Shown here in pieces: positions 60,390-64,000 of a DNA stretch of 64,000 nucleotides. The notes below the pieces were generated by a model that had not been told where the DNA came from, did no database searches, and saw nothing but the letters and a program-made list of their open reading frames with translations. The translations under genes were made by a program, and so were the position numbers. Origin of the DNA: Desulforhabdus amnigena (GTDB lineage Bacteria; Desulfobacterota; Syntrophobacteria; Syntrophobacterales; Syntrophobacteraceae); assembly GCF_027925305.1 (NCBI RefSeq), contig NZ_BSDR01000001.1:2445001-2509000 (forward strand), written 5' to 3'. Each line of letters starts with the position of its first letter. Position 1 is the first letter of the stretch.

Positions 60390-61967
60390 TCATCCCTCGC
60401 TCGATGGCTCCAGCACCGTGACATCATATTGATCCAGGTGATAAGTCGAATCCCCCTTGACCACGATACTGGCATGCAACCGCTCTTCCATCTTCTCCAA
60501 CGGCACTCGCTCTTCATCGTAAAAGCGGGCGGCCACTTCCGGATGGACCACCACAAGGATATTCCGGCCGAAAAGATCCCTGTGATCTCTTTGAAGCTCT
60601 CTCAGGATTTCATAACAAACCGTCTGCTTGGATTTGAGATAGCCCTCTCCATCGCAATAGAAGCAGGGCTCGCAAAGTATCTGCCCGATACTCTCCTTGG
60701 TGCGCTTGCGAGTCATTTCAATGAGCCCCAGCTCGGACATATTCAGTATATTGGTCTTACTCTTGTCCTTGCGCATGGCGTCTTTGAGGGCATTGCAAAC
60801 CTTCTCCCGATTGCTCTCCTTTTCCATGTCGATGAAATCAATGATGATGATGCCGCCGATATTGCGCAATCGCAGCTGGTAGGCAATTTCTTTGACCGCC
60901 TCCAGGTTGGTCTTGAGAATCGTCTCTTCCAGGTTGCGCTTCCCCACATATCTTCCCGTATTCACATCGATAGCCGTGAGAGCTTCCGTCCGTTCTATGA
61001 CGATGTATCCTCCGGATTTGAGCCAGATTTTACGGCTCAACGCCCGTTGCACTTCCATTTCTATGCCGTACGCATCGAAAATGGGTTCCTCTCCCTGGTA
61101 AAGTTCCACCGCATTCTTGAGAGACGGCATGAAGGTTTCGGTAAAGTTGAGGATTTTTCGATATTCGCTTTCGGAATCGATGATGAGGCGGTCGACTTCC
61201 TTGGTGAAGAGATCCCGGACCGCTCGAAGAGTGATATCCAGTTCCTGATAAACCATGGAAGGGACAGCAGCCTGTTCTGCCCGGCGCTGAATATTTTCCC
61301 AGAGCTTCATGAGGAAATCCACTTCAGCTTCCAGTTTTTCCGGCTCGGCCCCTTCGGCGACAGTGCGCACGATGAATCCGCAATGGGGAGGTTTGATGGT
61401 ACACATGAGGTCTCGCAGGCGCTTTCTCTCCTTTTCATTTTCTATGCGCCGGGAGACTCCGACATGATCCATCGTGGGCATGAGAACCAGATGACGCCCC
61501 GCCAACGTGATGTGCGTCGTAATTCTGGCTCCCTTGTTTCCAATAGGTTCCTTGGCCACCTGCACCAGAATATCCTGCCCCTCCTGAAGACGGTCTTCAA
61601 TGGGAATCTCGACATGATTCCGCTGCAGATAAAGGGCGTCACTCAGTTCCTCCTCGGCAGGTTCGGACGGCTCCTCGACGTTCGCTTCTTCTCCCCCCAC
61701 TTCGCATGCATTCAACAAGACCTCTTCGATTTCCCCCATGGGATGATGAATGTCGCTGACATAAAGAAATGCAGCCTTCTCCAGGTTGATGTCCACAAAG
61801 GCCGCCTGCATGCCTGGAAGCACTCTGACGACACGCCCCTTATAGATATTGCTGCCGATACCACGGTCGGAACTGCGTTCGATATAGAATTCTGCAACCT
61901 GCCCGTTTTCCACCAGGGCTACACGAGTTTCAAAAAAATCACCATTGATGATGAGCTCTGCCGACAT
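60390..61967 (-). CDS. rng: Ribonuclease G
   Basis: A 525-residue RNase E/G family endonuclease for 16S rRNA maturation and mRNA decay. Start MSAELIINGDFFETRVALVE. An S1 domain spans ~35-125 (SNIYKGRVVRVLPGMQAAFV), with an acidic insert (EEANVEEPSEPAEEELSD) near residue 95-115. DNase-like catalytic Asp motifs are EALTAIDVNTGRYVG and GIIIIDFIDMEKESNR; the zinc-link is CEPCFYCDGEGYL. There is no long C-terminal scaffold, so it is RNase G and not RNase E. GGAGG is nine bases before the ATG. The start overlaps the end of the next gene upstream by 29 bases. Confidence 0.94.
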   Translation of the reverse strand: MSAELIINGDFFETRVALVENGQVAEFYIERSSDRGIGSNIYKGRVVRVLPGMQAAFVDINLEKAAFLYVSDIHHPMGEIEEVLLNACEVGGEEANVEEPSEPAEEELSDALYLQRNHVEIPIEDRLQEGQDILVQVAKEPIGNKGARITTHITLAGRHLVLMPTMDHVGVSRRIENEKERKRLRDLMCTIKPPHCGFIVRTVAEGAEPEKLEAEVDFLMKLWENIQRRAEQAAVPSMVYQELDITLRAVRDLFTKEVDRLIIDSESEYRKILNFTETFMPSLKNAVELYQGEEPIFDAYGIEMEVQRALSRKIWLKSGGYIVIERTEALTAIDVNTGRYVGKRNLEETILKTNLEAVKEIAYQLRLRNIGGIIIIDFIDMEKESNREKVCNALKDAMRKDKSKTNILNMSELGLIEMTRKRTKESIGQILCEPCFYCDGEGYLKSKQTVCYEILRELQRDHRDLFGRNILVVVHPEVAARFYDEERVPLEKMEERLHASIVVKGDSTYHLDQYDVTVLEPSSEG

Positions 61968-64000
61968 CTTCTCTTTCCTCCACTCCCGCAAGGCGGGATA
62001 TAGCTGTCTTACAGATCCGGCATCCAGCGAAATGCTCCAATGGTTCCCCCAAAAGATGTTGTAGAATCGCCATAGGCCTGAAGAACATCTGCGTCCCTTC
62101 CAGTAGATCCATCTCCAGGGTGGTTGCATCCAGTTCCCGCACATCGAGAAGGACTTCCCTGAGTGTGGCTCTTTTTTCTCCCTTTTTGGTTTTCTTAACG
62201 AGCTGCTCCTCCAACCGATCCGACCAGCCGTCGAGGATGCTGCGCACCTCGAACGGGTTCAAACCGGACACGCGGTACGTGGCGCGCCGCTTGTCCGGCT
62301 GCATGGTCCGCGTGGTAGACCGACGCACGTCTTCTATGGCCAAACCTTCAGGCAGATGCTGATTGAGTCCGGATTTGACGACAAGGGGATCGAGGCGCTC
62401 CGTGAGAGTCAGCCGGGCCTCCGCCACGGTGCTCTCCATTCCGAGCGGCAGGGCATCGGCAAACGAAAGCTTCACATGCGGATGAAATCCCTTGGAATAG
62501 GCCGCAGGAAGTCCTGCCCTCCGCACGGCACGACTGAAAGCCTGTGCGACTTCAAGCTGCCCAAAGAAACGGGCTTTCCCCAGCTTGGAGTAGCGGAAGC
62601 GGTACGGAAACCCTTCGTCCGTCCCTGGACTTTGAGATTTCCCAGGTCCCGCTGTGAGAGGAATTTCGTCGCGGTGCAATCGAGGCTGAACCGTTTTATG
62701 ATCACAAACTCCGCACAGGCTGCACCGGTCCCACCGGCAATCGGGGGTGGCTTCTTCGGCCAGGGCCTTCTCATATTCCTTCCACAAGAACCCTTTTTCC
62801 ACACCTGAAGAGAGATGGTCCCACGGCAGGATTTCTTCCCGCGAGCGTTCGCGCTGGCTGTAAAAGGCAGGATCCATTCCCGTTTCCTCGAAAGCCCGGT
62901 CCCAGAGATCCCGGCGAAAAAGCTCCGTCCAACCGTCAAAGCGCACTCCCAGTTCCCACGCACGCTTCAGGGTTTTCCCCAGACGTCGGTCCCCACGAGC
63001 AAAAACGCCTTCCAAAATGCTGTGGTCCGGATGATGCCATTTCAAGCGCAATCCCGGTTTTTTCAGCCGCACCTTCAGCTCTCCAAGACGGCTTTCTACA
63101 GCCTCCTTAGGAATCTGCGGGGCCCATTGAAAAGGCGTTTGGGGTTTTGGGACAAAGGTCGAAACGGAAACATTGACGGAAGACTTGGAAGGTTTGGCGA
63201 GGGACCACACTTTCATACAAAGTTCTACGAGGGCATCCAGGTCCGCCTCGGTTTCCGTAGGCAGGCCCGTCATGAAATAAAGCTTTATGAGGCGCCATCC
63301 CAGCCCAAAGGCGCTCTCGGCTGCGGCCAATAGGTCCTCTTCAAGGATCCCCTTATTGATCACGCGGCGCAGCCGATCGCTTCCTGCCTCAGGGGCGAGA
63401 GTGAAGCCGGTCTTTCGCACCTTCCGAATCAATTCCATGAGTTCCGGCGTCAGGGTCCCGACGCGCATGGACGGAAAGGAGACCGCTACCTTTTCGTTCG
63501 CAAACCGCTCCATGAGAGCTGCAAGCAACGGCTGGATCCGGCAATAATCCCCCGTACTCAACGACAGGAGCGACAACTCTTCGAATCCACTGTTGGCAAG
63601 AGCTTTCTCGGCACAATCCAACAGGACCTGCGGGCTCCGTTCGCGGACCGGCCTGTAAATGAAGCTTGCCTGGCAAAAGCGACACCCCCGCGTACAACCG
63701 CGGGCAATCTCGAGCCCCAACCGATTGTGTACGATATCCAGCATGGGCACCAGAGGGCGTTCCGGTATAGGAGCGTCGTCATCCAAATCCAGAATCAAAC
63801 GTTTTCTGACAGAAGTATAATCGCTAAAGCGGGGTTCCACGGCAGCAATAACGCCATCGGAACGATACGATATATCAAAAAAGGAGGGCACATATATTCC
63901 CTCGATTCTTCGAATGTTTTCCAGAAATTCCTGTCGAGTCCCCTTCGATGCCTTCCATTTTTCGAAAGCATCTACCAGCTCCACCAGCACCTCTTCGGCT
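61939..64000 (-). CDS. TIGR03960-type radical SAM protein fused to DUF2344, partial
   Basis: Runs off the window edge: the frame is open at 64000 (the first visible residues read AEEVLVELVDAF), so the N-terminus is missing. The radical SAM site is CTRGCRFCQASF and the region EEDLLAAAESAFGLGWRLIK follows it. A Cys motif (CRWDRCSLCGVCDHK) may bind a second cluster. The last ~230 residues match DUF2344 (YRFRYSKLGKARFFGQLEVA, KGFHPHVKLSFADALPLG), joined here in one chain as in the TIGR03960 family. Function is unproven; the neighbouring rng gene is a conserved companion. The stop at 61939 overlaps rng. Confidence 0.85.
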   Translation of the reverse strand, partial: AEEVLVELVDAFEKWKASKGTRQEFLENIRRIEGIYVPSFFDISYRSDGVIAAVEPRFSDYTSVRKRLILDLDDDAPIPERPLVPMLDIVHNRLGLEIARGCTRGCRFCQASFIYRPVRERSPQVLLDCAEKALANSGFEELSLLSLSTGDYCRIQPLLAALMERFANEKVAVSFPSMRVGTLTPELMELIRKVRKTGFTLAPEAGSDRLRRVINKGILEEDLLAAAESAFGLGWRLIKLYFMTGLPTETEADLDALVELCMKVWSLAKPSKSSVNVSVSTFVPKPQTPFQWAPQIPKEAVESRLGELKVRLKKPGLRLKWHHPDHSILEGVFARGDRRLGKTLKRAWELGVRFDGWTELFRRDLWDRAFEETGMDPAFYSQRERSREEILPWDHLSSGVEKGFLWKEYEKALAEEATPDCRWDRCSLCGVCDHKTVQPRLHRDEIPLTAGPGKSQSPGTDEGFPYRFRYSKLGKARFFGQLEVAQAFSRAVRRAGLPAAYSKGFHPHVKLSFADALPLGMESTVAEARLTLTERLDPLVVKSGLNQHLPEGLAIEDVRRSTTRTMQPDKRRATYRVSGLNPFEVRSILDGWSDRLEEQLVKKTKKGEKRATLREVLLDVRELDATTLEMDLLEGTQMFFRPMAILQHLLGEPLEHFAGCRICKTAISRLAGVEEREDVGRAHHQW

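Noticed and set aside
60351-62003. Long plus-strand open frame opposite rng
   Set aside because: Antisense shadow of a clear RNase G gene; no start signal.
1-64000. CRISPR arrays, tRNA or rRNA genes, prophage
   Set aside because: No regularly spaced repeats, cloverleaf sequences, rRNA signatures or phage gene runs were seen on either strand.

Overview
The window looks like a chromosomal segment of an anaerobic Gram-negative bacterium of the Desulfobacterota (delta-proteobacterial type, closest in flavour to Syntrophobacterales or sulfate reducers). This is inferred from gene style and not from any search. Supporting features are a Rex regulator beside an atpZ-atpI-atpB-atpE operon, a NuoG-like formate dehydrogenase paired with a NuoF/GltD hybrid, LolA for an outer membrane, FeoAB, several small HMA2/DUF5132 proteins typical of that phylum, and GGAGG-type ribosome binding sites. 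No rRNA, tRNA, CRISPR array, prophage or intact insertion sequence was seen.

Layout. 1-10.5 kb is accessory territory: small HMA2, DUF5132 and repeat-rich hydrophobic proteins, an MgtE_N/CBS protein beside a broken Nramp transporter, then a minus-strand run of small unknown proteins, a histidine kinase, a TPR protein and a DUF2325 protein, with several repeats. 10.6-20.3 kb carries feoA-feoB behind a promoter with a DtxR-type palindrome between -35 and -10, a P3A-type proton ATPase, and an mprF-acvB/virJ pair for making and turning over lysyl-phosphatidylglycerol. 20.5-24.4 kb holds isolated small genes and a radical SAM protein.

24.7-47.3 kb is the most interesting part. A soxBDAG-type operon (heterotetrameric sarcosine oxidase / N-methylglutamate dehydrogenase family) is followed by an XRE-cupin regulator, a class II glutamine amidotransferase (MgsA/GlxB type), a 1030-residue fusion of GXGXG and FMN glutamate synthase domains with an extra degenerate FMN-like domain, two CPA2 antiporters, and a GlnT/GmaS-type glutamine synthetase. 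Sigma-54-type promoters precede soxB and the synthetase. Together these match the parts list of the N-methylglutamate pathway of methylamine oxidation, known from aerobic methylotrophs and here in an apparent anaerobe. A formate dehydrogenase and a NuoF/GltD hybrid next door could take the C1 unit on to CO2.

48-64 kb is mainly housekeeping: ftsK-lolA-nadA-yggL-pdxA-uvrA on the plus strand, then rex, the F0 genes, hemL, rng and a TIGR03960-type radical SAM gene (cut by the window end) on the minus strand. A 50-bp perfect palindrome with a Rex-type core lies upstream of rex, and a second Rex-like site lies just before atpZ. Subunit c has the Gln/Glu/Ser/Tyr spacing of sodium-binding rings. A dispersed GC-rich repeat family occurs at four places, including between atpB and atpE.
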